A stretch of 6,830 bases of DNA from Ahrensia sp. (GTDB taxonomy: Bacteria > Pseudomonadota > Alphaproteobacteria > Rhizobiales > Rhizobiaceae). The translations under genes and the position numbers were made by a program. The notes under the pieces were generated by a model. That model was not told the DNA's origin. It did not search any database and saw only the letters and a program-made list of their open reading frames with translations. This document shows, piece by piece, positions 1-6,578 of this stretch. Numbering within the stretch: position 1 is the stretch's first letter; each line of letters begins with the position of its first letter. The stretch spans positions 1 through 6,830 of the forward strand of contig JAHEJF010000080.1 in NCBI GenBank assembly GCA_024639025.1. Direction: 5' to 3'.

Positions 1-581
1 ACCTGTACATTGTAGCCCCCATGGACAGCGAATTCGTGACTGTTGGGATCACGCGCTGCAATCCATATCGGTGGACCGCCTTGTTGAACCGGCTTAGGGG
101 CAGAGCTTGTTGCCGGAAATTGATAAAACTCCCCTTCATGGGCGCAATTGCCGTTCCAAAGTTGACGCAATAATGGCGTGGTTTCACGCATTCGCTGCCC
201 AGCTTCCCATGCATCCATGCCAGGCATCATGCGTTCATACTCATAAGAGTATGCCCCCCGCGCAATACCCACTTCCAGGCGTCCGCCGGTCACCAAATCT
301 GTCATGGCTGCTTCACCAGCCAGCTTTATCGGATGCCAAAAGGGGGCCACAACAGTGCCTGTTCCGAGCTTCACGTTTTTTGTTCGATGAGCTAGATCAG
401 CAATGGTCGTAAACGGATTGGGCGCGATGGTAAACTCCATCCCGTGATGCTCGCCAGTCCAGATTGCACGCATGCCTCCTGCATCAGCCATCTGGCACAG
501 TGACACGAAGTCTTCATATAGTTCCGTATGCGGCTGCTTGGCATCCAAGCGCTCCATATGTGCAAACAGCGAGAAATCCAT
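1..581 (-). CDS. Luciferase-like (LLM class) flavin-dependent monooxygenase, N-terminal part
   Basis: The frame is open from an ATG at 581 to the window edge, giving the first 193 residues of a bacterial-luciferase-like monooxygenase; full-length members usually have about 330-380. It starts MDFSLFAHMERLD. Visible family features are the GEHHG segment (residues 43-47), the PNPF stretch (54-57), the strand-and-loop LGTGTVVAPFWHP (72-84), and TGGRLEVGIARGAY (98-111), typical of the TIM-barrel flavin-binding fold. Such enzymes use reduced flavin and O2 to oxygenate a small organic substrate in the cytoplasm, usually with flavin supplied by a separate reductase, and a reductase gene lies directly upstream. 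The start is well supported: a strong AAGGAGGA sits 4 bases before the ATG. The substrate cannot be inferred. The class call is secure; F420 instead of FMN use is unlikely given the neighbouring flavin reductase. Confidence 0.9.
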   Translation of the reverse strand, partial: MDFSLFAHMERLDAKQPHTELYEDFVSLCQMADAGGMRAIWTGEHHGMEFTIAPNPFTTIADLAHRTKNVKLGTGTVVAPFWHPIKLAGEAAMTDLVTGGRLEVGIARGAYSYEYERMMPGMDAWEAGQRMRETTPLLRQLWNGNCAHEGEFYQFPATSSAPKPVQQGGPPIWIAARDPNSHEFAVHGGYNVQ

Positions 582-585
582 AATG

Positions 586-593
586 TCCTCCTT
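586..593 (-). promoter_or_regulatory. Shine-Dalgarno of the monooxygenase, overlapping the reductase stop codon
   Basis: On the minus strand the sequence reads TAAGGAGGACATTATG. The TAA at 594-592 is the stop of the flavin reductase gene, and its last two bases are the first two of the strong ribosome site AAGGAGGA. A ribosome finishing the reductase therefore stands on the next gene's initiation site. This fixes the monooxygenase start at 581 and suggests coupled synthesis of the two partners. Confidence 0.8.
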
Positions 594-1518
594 AGTTTTT
601 GGGCGGCGGGTGCACATCACCAGAATCGGCGTTTCCGATGAATAGGCCAAATTGTTGGTTGCTGAATTCAGACTTGAAGCGGCGCATCATTGATGTTGCA
701 CCAGGTTGCGCCATGCGTTCGGCATCGAGCGTCTCGATAGGTACAAACTTGCCCACACTGTCACCGTCCAATGAACGTGCAGTTGCCCTATAGTAAGTGA
801 AATGCTCATTGGTAACCGGGGCGTCAAACACTGAATAAGTCTGACGGATTTCGACGTCCAGCCCGCGGTCTGTAAGCCATTGGCCAATTGCCGATGGGTC
901 GCGGTACGGGTCAGTTGATTCGACAACTGGCAATTCGTATTTGCCATCAACCTCTTTGACCAAGACCTGATCACCACATACGATCAAAGCACCCGCAAAA
1001 GCGATCACCGGCTCAGTACGCTCGCCAGCAATATTGTACTGCGGGTTGAGATTGAAATATCCACTGCTTGAATATCCCAGGCCTTTGGCCGGATTGTTTT
1101 CAAACGCCCGAACCTCACCCAGTAGAATGATATGATCGCCGGCATCAATTTGCTGGTGTGTTGAACATGAAAAGCTGGCCGCAACACCGTCGATTATCGG
1201 CGAGCCAAAACGATCTTCGGACCAATCAGTTTGGGCAAATCTGTCAACTTTTGACGATGCAAAAAGGTTTGATATCGCCTCTTGATCTTCGGCCAGTATG
1301 TTGACGGCGAAGTGCTGGGCCTTTTTGAAAACATCGAAGCTTGAAAGATGGTTTCCCGGACAAACCAATAATAAGGGTGGATCAAGTGAAACAGAGGTGA
1401 AGGAATTCGCTGTAAAGCCGACATGACTTCCATAGTCTGCTTTTGCCGTGACGACGGTGACGCCTGTCATGTAGCTTCCAAAGGCGGCACGCAGTTCCTT
1501 TGCATCGAACTCAGACAT
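592..1518 (-). CDS. Flavin reductase (FMN-binding split barrel) fused to a degenerate Nudix-like domain
   Basis: The protein has 308 residues. Residues about 8-160 form a Flavin_Reduct (HpaC-like) domain: GVTVVTA (19-25), GFTANSFTSVSLDPPLLLVC (34-53) and a GDH element followed by LGEV (127-136). Such domains reduce FMN or FAD with NAD(P)H for a partner monooxygenase. Stand-alone reductases have about 160-190 residues, so the rest is an extra domain. Residues about 170-285 look like a Nudix fold (ALIVCGDQVLVKEVDGKYELP, 177-197), but the Nudix box region (about 197-222) lacks the REXXEE glutamates, reading IGQWLTDRG where they should be, so hydrolase activity is unlikely. The start at 1518 has an AAAGGA ribosome site 8 bases upstream and overlaps the hydrolase stop by 8 bases (ATGTCTGA). 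It probably feeds reduced flavin to the monooxygenase downstream. The reductase call is firm; the Nudix reading is from pattern alone. Confidence 0.88.
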   Translation of the reverse strand: MSEFDAKELRAAFGSYMTGVTVVTAKADYGSHVGFTANSFTSVSLDPPLLLVCPGNHLSSFDVFKKAQHFAVNILAEDQEAISNLFASSKVDRFAQTDWSEDRFGSPIIDGVAASFSCSTHQQIDAGDHIILLGEVRAFENNPAKGLGYSSSGYFNLNPQYNIAGERTEPVIAFAGALIVCGDQVLVKEVDGKYELPVVESTDPYRDPSAIGQWLTDRGLDVEIRQTYSVFDAPVTNEHFTYYRATARSLDGDSVGKFVPIETLDAERMAQPGATSMMRRFKSEFSNQQFGLFIGNADSGDVHPPPKN

Positions 1519-2329
1519 CCAACAAATCCTTTAATTTTGCGAAATCAAGGATATGCCCGGTGACTTCATCGGCATGGGTCATCGGCATCATGTGGCGAGC
1601 ACCTTCAATGATAACCCCTTGGCCGTCTTGCGCCAATGTCGCGAGAGCTTCAGACATGGCAGGTGTAGAATTGGGTTCTTCTGAACCGGTTATGCAGAGC
1701 ATGGGCGCCTCAAGCGAACGCAATTCGTTGTCGGATGGACCATCTGAATTGGCAAACACATGATAGGCGGCAGCATAGCCCTCCGGTTGCGTTGACTTCA
1801 GCATGCGTTCGCAATTCTGGTGCGCATCAAAAAATGGACCAATTGGCGATTGGCCAAACCATCGTTCGAGCGTGCCAGTCGGATCTACGATGCCTAGAGA
1901 TGCAAGCTCCTTTGCTCTTGCTTTCACCGCAGCGGATGCAACTGCCGTTCTGCGAAAGATAGCATTGAGTGGCAGGACCGCCGCCACAGTCTTGGGATGC
2001 CGAATAGCCAATTCCAAGGCAATCAACGCGCCCAAAGAATGACCGACAATGATTGTCTGCCCTGCAGAGGCAGAAAGTGTGTTGGCCAGTTTTGATGAAT
2101 AATCTGTGAGAGTAACCTCTCCTCTTCCAGCAAGAGTCGAGCTTTCGCCATGTCCGGGCAGATCGATCGCCGTGACAGTGAAATGCTGCGCCAGTCTTGG
2201 CAGCATTGTGTCCCAACAATCAGCGTTCAGGCCAACACCATGTATCAGGAGTATTTTGGGTCCGCTGCCCCCGCGCCATCCTGCGAGGCCGTTCGATATC
2301 TTAGACCGAGGCAGGATTGTCGATGTCAT
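1511..2329 (-). CDS. Alpha/beta-fold hydrolase
   Basis: This 272-residue protein has the usual length for a single-domain alpha/beta hydrolase with a cap, and no signal peptide, so it is probably cytoplasmic. Seen in order: the oxyanion-hole HGVG (30-33), AIDLPGHGES (54-63), the nucleophile elbow GHSLG (96-100, Ser98), a helical cap (about 120-200), a strand ending ITGSEEPNSTP (213-223), and the catalytic His246 in GARHMMP. At the usual position of the acid after strand 6 there is Glu218 where many relatives have Asp. It could hydrolyse an ester, lactone or C-C bond made by the monooxygenase of the same operon; this role is inferred from context only. Its start lies 29 bases inside the end of the DUF1185 gene without a strong ribosome site, which suggests translational coupling. 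Confidence 0.88.
   Translation of the reverse strand: MTSTILPRSKISNGLAGWRGGSGPKILLIHGVGLNADCWDTMLPRLAQHFTVTAIDLPGHGESSTLAGRGEVTLTDYSSKLANTLSASAGQTIIVGHSLGALIALELAIRHPKTVAAVLPLNAIFRRTAVASAAVKARAKELASLGIVDPTGTLERWFGQSPIGPFFDAHQNCERMLKSTQPEGYAAAYHVFANSDGPSDNELRSLEAPMLCITGSEEPNSTPAMSEALATLAQDGQGVIIEGARHMMPMTHADEVTGHILDFAKLKDLLDV
1527..1532 (-). promoter_or_regulatory. Ribosome binding site of the flavin reductase
   Basis: AAAGGA on the minus strand lies 8 bases before the ATG at 1518, inside the last codons of the hydrolase gene. It supports the chosen start and an independent capacity for initiation in addition to the ATGTCTGA stop-start overlap. Confidence 0.6.
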
Positions 2330-2660
2330 GACCCAAATCTTTCAAGTCTTGGTAGCGATCACCGTTCCGATGGTGAGGACGACCACCAGTTGCCCCAGCC
2401 AATGCGATGACAATCTCATCGGAGCGTGGCTCATCACAAACAGAAAATTGGATCGTCAGATTATGAGATCGACGGCCAGCATCATTCTTGTCCATCAATG
2501 GGATTGCGATAGGCGCATTTGCACCACCACGCGTGTTTGCAAATGTTAAGTAGCTTTTTGCGCCGACTGCGAACATTCGCCAAGGTGCCTGTGCCTTCTC
2601 AATCCCTTCGATGAGCACTTCCTCATCGTAAGTTACAAAATTTCGGATATCAGGCGCCAA
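2301..2660 (-). CDS. DUF1185 / 'amino acid synthesis' family protein with an apparent internal deletion
   Basis: This 119-residue frame carries both ends of a DUF1185 (AA_synth, PF06684) protein. The N-terminus APDIRNFVTYDEEVLIEG (2-19) is the family's opening strand. From residue 33, VGAKSYLTFANTRGG, IPLMDKNDAGRRSH, DEIVIALAGATGGRPHH and GDRYQDL match the C-terminal half. The middle, which in relatives holds an AAAVI.NPWAG-like strand and a YGKAAIVG..GE.EHA segment, is absent: the text passes from WRMFA straight to VGAKSYL. Relatives have about 190 residues, so some 70 are missing in frame. The start is TTG at 2660, chosen because it precedes the conserved DIR.FV; no in-frame ATG exists before the upstream TAA. 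The family's biochemical role is not established, though it recurs beside flavin monooxygenases. It may be a non-functional remnant that still drives translation of the hydrolase. Confidence 0.7.
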   Translation of the reverse strand: MAPDIRNFVTYDEEVLIEGIEKAQAPWRMFAVGAKSYLTFANTRGGANAPIAIPLMDKNDAGRRSHNLTIQFSVCDEPRSDEIVIALAGATGGRPHHRNGDRYQDLKDLGHDIDNPASV

Positions 2661-2723
2661 TGGCTCGACTTCCCAGATTCTAATGGTTTACGGAGTTTGG
2701 CGTTGGGCCATTCGTTTGACAAG

Positions 2724-2749
2724 CATTAGTTTTTGGGCACATCCATTAG
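2724..2749. repeat. Short direct repeat CATTAG...GGGCAC
   Basis: CATTAG occurs at 2724-2729 and again at 2744-2749, 20 bases apart or about two helical turns. Each is followed by GGGCAC or GGCAC. An inverted copy, CTAATGG, lies at 2680-2686 and matches CCATTAG at 2743-2749. The spacing would suit a dimeric regulator of the cassette, but a small local duplication is as likely. Confidence 0.3.
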
Positions 2750-2766
2750 GGCACTGTCAAAGCAAA

Positions 2767-2793
2767 ATAATATACCCTTGGGAAGCGGTTCAA
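2767..2793 (-). promoter_or_regulatory. Candidate promoter for the DUF1185-hydrolase-reductase-monooxygenase unit
   Basis: On the minus strand, TTGAAC (2793-2788) is followed after 15 bases by TATTAT (2772-2767), a five-of-six match to the sigma-70 -10 box. It lies about 105 bases before the TTG start of the DUF1185 gene and would leave an untranslated leader containing the CATTAG repeats. The 15-base spacer is shorter than the ideal 17, so this is only a candidate. Confidence 0.3.
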
Positions 2794-2820
2794 CCGGCTT
2801 ACGCAAAACTGGAAAATGCA

Positions 2821-2854
2821 AGCAATATCAATGCTGGTGAAATCTCATTTTACC
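2821..2854 (-). terminator. Weak adjacent hairpins after bgsA, possible terminator
   Basis: Starting 35 bases past the bgsA stop, a GGTAAAAT/ATTTCACC stem (2854-2836, 3-base loop, one mismatch) is followed at once by AGCATT/ATTGCT-like arms (2835-2821). Neither is GC-rich and no clean U-tract follows, so intrinsic termination would be inefficient. Rho-dependent ending or read-through into the next unit remains possible. Confidence 0.2.
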
Positions 2855-2889
2855 TCGTGACCCAAGTAATAAAATTTGCGCTGACAGTG

Positions 2890-4851
2890 TCACTTGAGCA
2901 GTTGGGTAATTACCCGACGTCCGAGTGATGTTGCGCTCACGCCGGTGAAGAAAGAGCCAAACCGGCCGGAGTAAACTTCTTTGATCATGGTGAGCCGAGT
3001 ACCGAAGCTATGCTCGATGGCGAGCGCAACTTCCTGATCTCCAACCCGCGCCACTTTTGCGTTCAGATCGGTTCCGCGGAAGCGAAGCTTCACCTTGCTT
3101 CCGACCGGCTTATTGAAGTTACCGGCCACTCTCATTCCATAAATGGAGATGTCCAGCATGTTCGCGGGGATAAACTTACCTCCCCAATCAAGTTCAACTG
3201 TTTCCGATGCTGTGAAGCGCTCAGCACGGCGCATGCGTGGGCGTTCAATGCAACAGAACATTGCGATGAGCAGAAGTACGATATTGTACCAACTCCAAAA
3301 CAGCGCAACGATACTAGAATCCTCCAATGTGCGATTGGGGTCGAGGTGAAAGGATATGAGCAGTCCGAACAGCGTCGCAAACAAGAACAAGGCAAAGAAC
3401 ACAATCATCTTCCACTGCACCACTGTCTTGCTTCGATCGCCACCTTTTGCAGTGACTTTGAATTTGTGACCCTTTGGTTTGACGAGCCCGATAAACACCG
3501 ATTGGATTATCTCACGCATGGCAAGAAGCTGTGAAACATCTGTGAGGATTGGCATGATCCGGCCCTTGGAAAGCCAGCCAATCACGGCAACATGGCCCAC
3601 AAAATATGGGAGAAAATGAGCCAGGCCACTACCCAATTCCACATCCAGGGCACGAATTCCGAAAAGGAAATAGGTTATGGGCACCAATAGGCTTGCAAGG
3701 CGGAAAAGGTAGGTTCCAGACCAATAAAGAAAGCTCTCAATCAGGCTGAACCTGTCTGCCCACGTCAAATTATTGGCATAAAATGGTCCGTCTGCACTGC
3801 GAAGGATTTGGATAAAGCCCAAGCACCAGCGGCTACGTTGAGTAATATATTCGTTTAAGCCTTCCGGAGCCAAGCCCAAGCTCAGGCGTTCGTTCAGATA
3901 CACCGTTCGATAGCCAAATTGCTTCAACCGCAGTGTCAGCAGGTAATCTTCTGTAATTGACGTTGTCGGGAATCCACCTGCCTCCTGCAGCGCTTGGAAA
4001 CGGATGACCGAAGAAGTTCCACAGCAAAACGCAGTACCCCAGGCATCCTTGGACGGCATCAGTACATCAAAAAAGAATCGCTGTTCATCTGGCCAGATAT
4101 CAGCAGCGCCCAGATTGGCTTGGATTGGATCTGGGTTGACGAAATGCTGGGGAGTCTGAACGATTCCCACATCGTCTTCAGCAAACAGGCAAACCGCGCG
4201 CGACAGAAATGCAGAAGTCGGTACGAAGTCGGCATCCAACACAGAAATAAACTCTGGCCGAGTTTCAAGTTGTGCTATCTGCTCGAGCGCATGATTGATA
4301 TTGCCCGCTTTTGCATGGGCGTTGTCAGGCCTTGTCAGATAGTTGCAGCCAAGCTTGGCGGTCAGCTCCCGCAACCAATCGCGACGGCCGTCATCCAGCA
4401 CCCAAACCCGGTGGCGCGAATAATCCATAGCCAACGCACCGGCAATTGTTCGCTCGAGGATCTCTTCCTCCTCATTGTAGGTGCATATCAATACGTCAAC
4501 GAGTGGTGCCGTTCTCCGAGGGTCTTGACGCGTCAGATGCCTGTCGACGTCTGACGTCCGATCACGCACACGCATAAGTGTGACCAGTGTCAGCAGCGAA
4601 CCTGCAACAGCCAGCATTTCGATAAACAGAAACACCAGCCCCAGCATTAGGTCCGGACCTTCATCTATTGGTGGGAGTGTGGCCGTTATTCGCCAATACA
4701 TGTATCGAACTGTTAGCAGAAATACGAGTGCGACCGGCACCCATCTTAGTCGGTCCGAGGACCTTATCCAGGGGAGCAAACAAAAACTCACGCCAAGCAC
4801 GATTGTGGCGGGCCACACTCCTTGCTGAATTGCTTGTACAAGCGGGTTCAT
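2890..4851 (-). CDS. bgsA: Processive beta-glucan synthase, GT2 family with C-terminal PilZ domain (BgsA-like)
   Basis: This 653-residue inner-membrane enzyme would polymerise UDP-glucose into a beta-glucan and extrude it. Three membrane segments (about 7-28, 37-55, 68-92) precede a cytosolic GT2 domain with TYNEEEE (124-130), DDG (153-155), DAD (206-208), FCCGTS (275-280), TED (300-302) and QRSRW (338-342), the full processive set. Further membrane helices follow (about 370-400, 408-428, 480-503, 512-533). Between them FKVTAKGG (464-471) matches the gating-loop motif of cellulose synthase BcsA. The tail is PilZ-like: arginines at RPRMRRAER (537-545) and DISIYG (567-572, DxSxxG), the two c-di-GMP-binding signatures. 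Length is near that of BgsA and curdlan synthase, shorter than most BcsA. Pairing with an upstream membrane-fusion gene at 20 bases' distance fits the S. meliloti bgsBA mixed-linkage beta-glucan operon rather than bcsAB. The exact linkage is inferred; cellulose or curdlan remain possible. Confidence 0.85.
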   Translation of the reverse strand: MNPLVQAIQQGVWPATIVLGVSFCLLPWIRSSDRLRWVPVALVFLLTVRYMYWRITATLPPIDEGPDLMLGLVFLFIEMLAVAGSLLTLVTLMRVRDRTSDVDRHLTRQDPRRTAPLVDVLICTYNEEEEILERTIAGALAMDYSRHRVWVLDDGRRDWLRELTAKLGCNYLTRPDNAHAKAGNINHALEQIAQLETRPEFISVLDADFVPTSAFLSRAVCLFAEDDVGIVQTPQHFVNPDPIQANLGAADIWPDEQRFFFDVLMPSKDAWGTAFCCGTSSVIRFQALQEAGGFPTTSITEDYLLTLRLKQFGYRTVYLNERLSLGLAPEGLNEYITQRSRWCLGFIQILRSADGPFYANNLTWADRFSLIESFLYWSGTYLFRLASLLVPITYFLFGIRALDVELGSGLAHFLPYFVGHVAVIGWLSKGRIMPILTDVSQLLAMREIIQSVFIGLVKPKGHKFKVTAKGGDRSKTVVQWKMIVFFALFLFATLFGLLISFHLDPNRTLEDSSIVALFWSWYNIVLLLIAMFCCIERPRMRRAERFTASETVELDWGGKFIPANMLDISIYGMRVAGNFNKPVGSKVKLRFRGTDLNAKVARVGDQEVALAIEHSFGTRLTMIKEVYSGRFGSFFTGVSATSLGRRVITQLLK

Positions 4852-4871
4852 ATCAAATGCTCGAGGCTGAT

Positions 4872-6578
4872 CTAGGTCTTGACGTCAAATATGACGCGAC
4901 CGGTTTTGCCGAGTAAGCATTGGCCACCTGCATCGAGTTCAGGTACCTTGACTGTCGCACGATAGGGTTCTTTTTCAAGCGCAGAGGGTAGTATTGCGAG
5001 ATTCGCGGAAGCCGAAGACACGCCACTTAACTGCGTTACTCTGGCTGCGAATTCACGATTGGATCCACGCAATATGAATGTTGCCTTCTCGCCGACGGTC
5101 AATCGATTATAAACTTCTTCGCTCACAGCCGTTGTAACCAAGACAGTTTTACAATCGAGCATGCGCAATAATGGCTGGCCACGAGATACCTGTTCGCCAT
5201 TGGCCACCAATGGCTCCCAGATTTGGCCCGTAACTGGCAGGATGATCTCTGCGTGCTGCTGTCGATTGAGGTTGCCTTTTTCTCTTTCCAATGATTGCTC
5301 CAATGACTCTATGCGATCTGACAGCGCAGCCAGGCGTGCATTGACTTCTGCGATTGCATCATCTGTGGTGTCGATCTCGGTTGCTGGTCTGATCTGGTCA
5401 TTAAAACTGTCGCCGAAAAAGCCGCCTTCAGCCAATGTATCGTATTCGAGTTCAACCCGACGACGCTGAGCCTTGACCCGTTCCAGTCCGGCATTGAGAA
5501 TGGCGACTTCATTTTGGATTTCGTAGTGACTCCCAACCGCCACCAGTTCCTTTTCAAACAATTTGGCACTGCGTTCTCGACGAGCGTCGGTACTGGCGAG
5601 CTTGGCTTCAAATTCGGCTTGATTTGCTATTGCTTCATCGATTCGAGTTTGAAGCTCCTTAAGCCGAATGGTACGATACTGTTCAACCCGATCGACCAAC
5701 CGCGCCCGACGAAAGAGCAGAGATTTCTTCTCCGCCTTAACGCGATCAAATTCTATGAGTTCCAGTTCGATCTGTTTGGTCAGATCGTTCGCCTGACTTG
5801 TGTCGATGCGCTGGTTTTCAACCTTGGCGATCAAAGCACCATTGCCCAAGACATCATACAAGTCGCTAATCTCGCGTTGAAACTGAACGACGCCCTCAAT
5901 TGGCGTCCGAACAGTGACGACGCGCGCATTAATTATGGCCTCAACACTTGATACCTGGAAAAGACGGGCGGCCGGTGCCCACCCCGCTGCGATGATGAGC
6001 AATATCCCAACGAGCGTCTTGATGACCTGCTTGGTTCGCTGTGCTTTGGCAAGGGCGAGCAGGGTTGCCGAAAAACGGACACTTTGCTTGCTGGTTGCAG
6101 GATCCTTGGGTCGTTCGTCGGGGATAACTTTGCCACGCGCCGAAACCGCTTCAGCATTAGCGGAGACCTTCTTGCTGACCCGCTTTTCAGTCGGCTTCAA
6201 TCTTGCCTCGGGAGATTCGAAATTTTCGTGCAGCAATTGTTGAAGTTCGGCTGCACCTCCGGGACGGCCTTGCAGTGGATTATTGGCAGCTTGCTGTCCA
6301 GGTTTTGCTTTCGATCGCACTGCGGCTTGGTCTCTTGAACGGTCCTGTGCGGGACTGCTGGCAGTCGGCGTGCTGGATTTTACTTGGGGTTTAAGCTGAG
6401 ATCGCTGTTGTGCGCTGCGATTGAGATCGTGCCGTTCAATATTTTCCGCACCAGTTGAAATTTGAGTTGCCCTGCGTTTCGCTTTCAACCGTGCCAATAG
6501 TATCTTTTTTTTCTCGATTTCTGAGATGCGAGATCGCGCATTCTCTACTTTTGTTGCTTTCTGTGATGCCGTCGACAT
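4872..6578 (-). CDS. bgsB: Membrane fusion protein of beta-glucan export (BgsB-like)
   Basis: This 568-residue protein has HlyD-type layout. Residues 1-180 form a hydrophilic region rich in Lys, Arg, Gln, Ala and Ser, predicted cytoplasmic and mostly disordered apart from a charged helix (about 10-37). One membrane helix follows (about 186-208, TLVGILLIIAAGW). The first lipoyl-like half (about 215-255, RTPIEGVV) leads into a long coiled-coil hairpin (about 262-345, 353-383 and 405-442). The second lipoyl half contains LPVTGQIWEPLVANGEQVSRGQPLL (447-471), and a beta-barrel region runs to the end. Such proteins bridge inner membrane and periplasm for export. Directly upstream of the synthase, it matches bgsB of the S. 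meliloti bgsBA operon; it is unlike BcsB, which is far larger. No outer-membrane partner lies in the window. The ATG at 6578 is the only good start but has a weak ribosome site. The architecture is firm; the gene name rests on synteny. Confidence 0.8.
   Translation of the reverse strand: MSTASQKATKVENARSRISEIEKKKILLARLKAKRRATQISTGAENIERHDLNRSAQQRSQLKPQVKSSTPTASSPAQDRSRDQAAVRSKAKPGQQAANNPLQGRPGGAAELQQLLHENFESPEARLKPTEKRVSKKVSANAEAVSARGKVIPDERPKDPATSKQSVRFSATLLALAKAQRTKQVIKTLVGILLIIAAGWAPAARLFQVSSVEAIINARVVTVRTPIEGVVQFQREISDLYDVLGNGALIAKVENQRIDTSQANDLTKQIELELIEFDRVKAEKKSLLFRRARLVDRVEQYRTIRLKELQTRIDEAIANQAEFEAKLASTDARRERSAKLFEKELVAVGSHYEIQNEVAILNAGLERVKAQRRRVELEYDTLAEGGFFGDSFNDQIRPATEIDTTDDAIAEVNARLAALSDRIESLEQSLEREKGNLNRQQHAEIILPVTGQIWEPLVANGEQVSRGQPLLRMLDCKTVLVTTAVSEEVYNRLTVGEKATFILRGSNREFAARVTQLSGVSSASANLAILPSALEKEPYRATVKVPELDAGGQCLLGKTGRVIFDVKT

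Larger units (their letters stand above)
2661..2889. other. Intergenic spacer between bgsA and the oxidoreductase cassette
   Basis: No gene is supportable here. It is comparatively AT-rich and holds a weak hairpin pair near the bgsA end, a possible minus-strand promoter, and CATTAG-type repeats in the half nearer the DUF1185 gene. A TTTGACA/TGTCAAA inverted pair (2715-2721 and 2755-2761) spans 47 bases. An 11-base dyad TGACAGTGTCA (2882-2892) includes the bgsA stop codon. Confidence 0.6.

Noticed and set aside
2755..2760. Perfect TTGACA -35 box on the minus strand
   Set aside because: No acceptable -10 box follows at 15-19 bases; the sequence there is CCCAAAAACTAA.
2783..2800. AAGCGGTTCAACCGGCTT hairpin as a terminator
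   Set aside because: Pairing needs a bulge, the loop is tiny, and the T-rich stretch on the minus strand begins too far away.
3010..3534. Plus-strand open frame of 174 codons
   Set aside because: It lies wholly inside the synthase gene on the other strand, shows no family motif, and the synthase frame is continuous and motif-rich there.
3994..4554. Plus-strand open frame of 186 codons
   Set aside because: It mirrors the GT2 catalytic domain coding sequence, has no recognisable domain, and would oppose a certain gene.
2890..6578. Reading the pair as a bcsAB cellulose synthase operon
   Set aside because: The partner has HlyD-like coiled-coil and lipoyl halves rather than the much larger BcsB fold, it precedes rather than follows the synthase, and the synthase is shorter than most BcsA.
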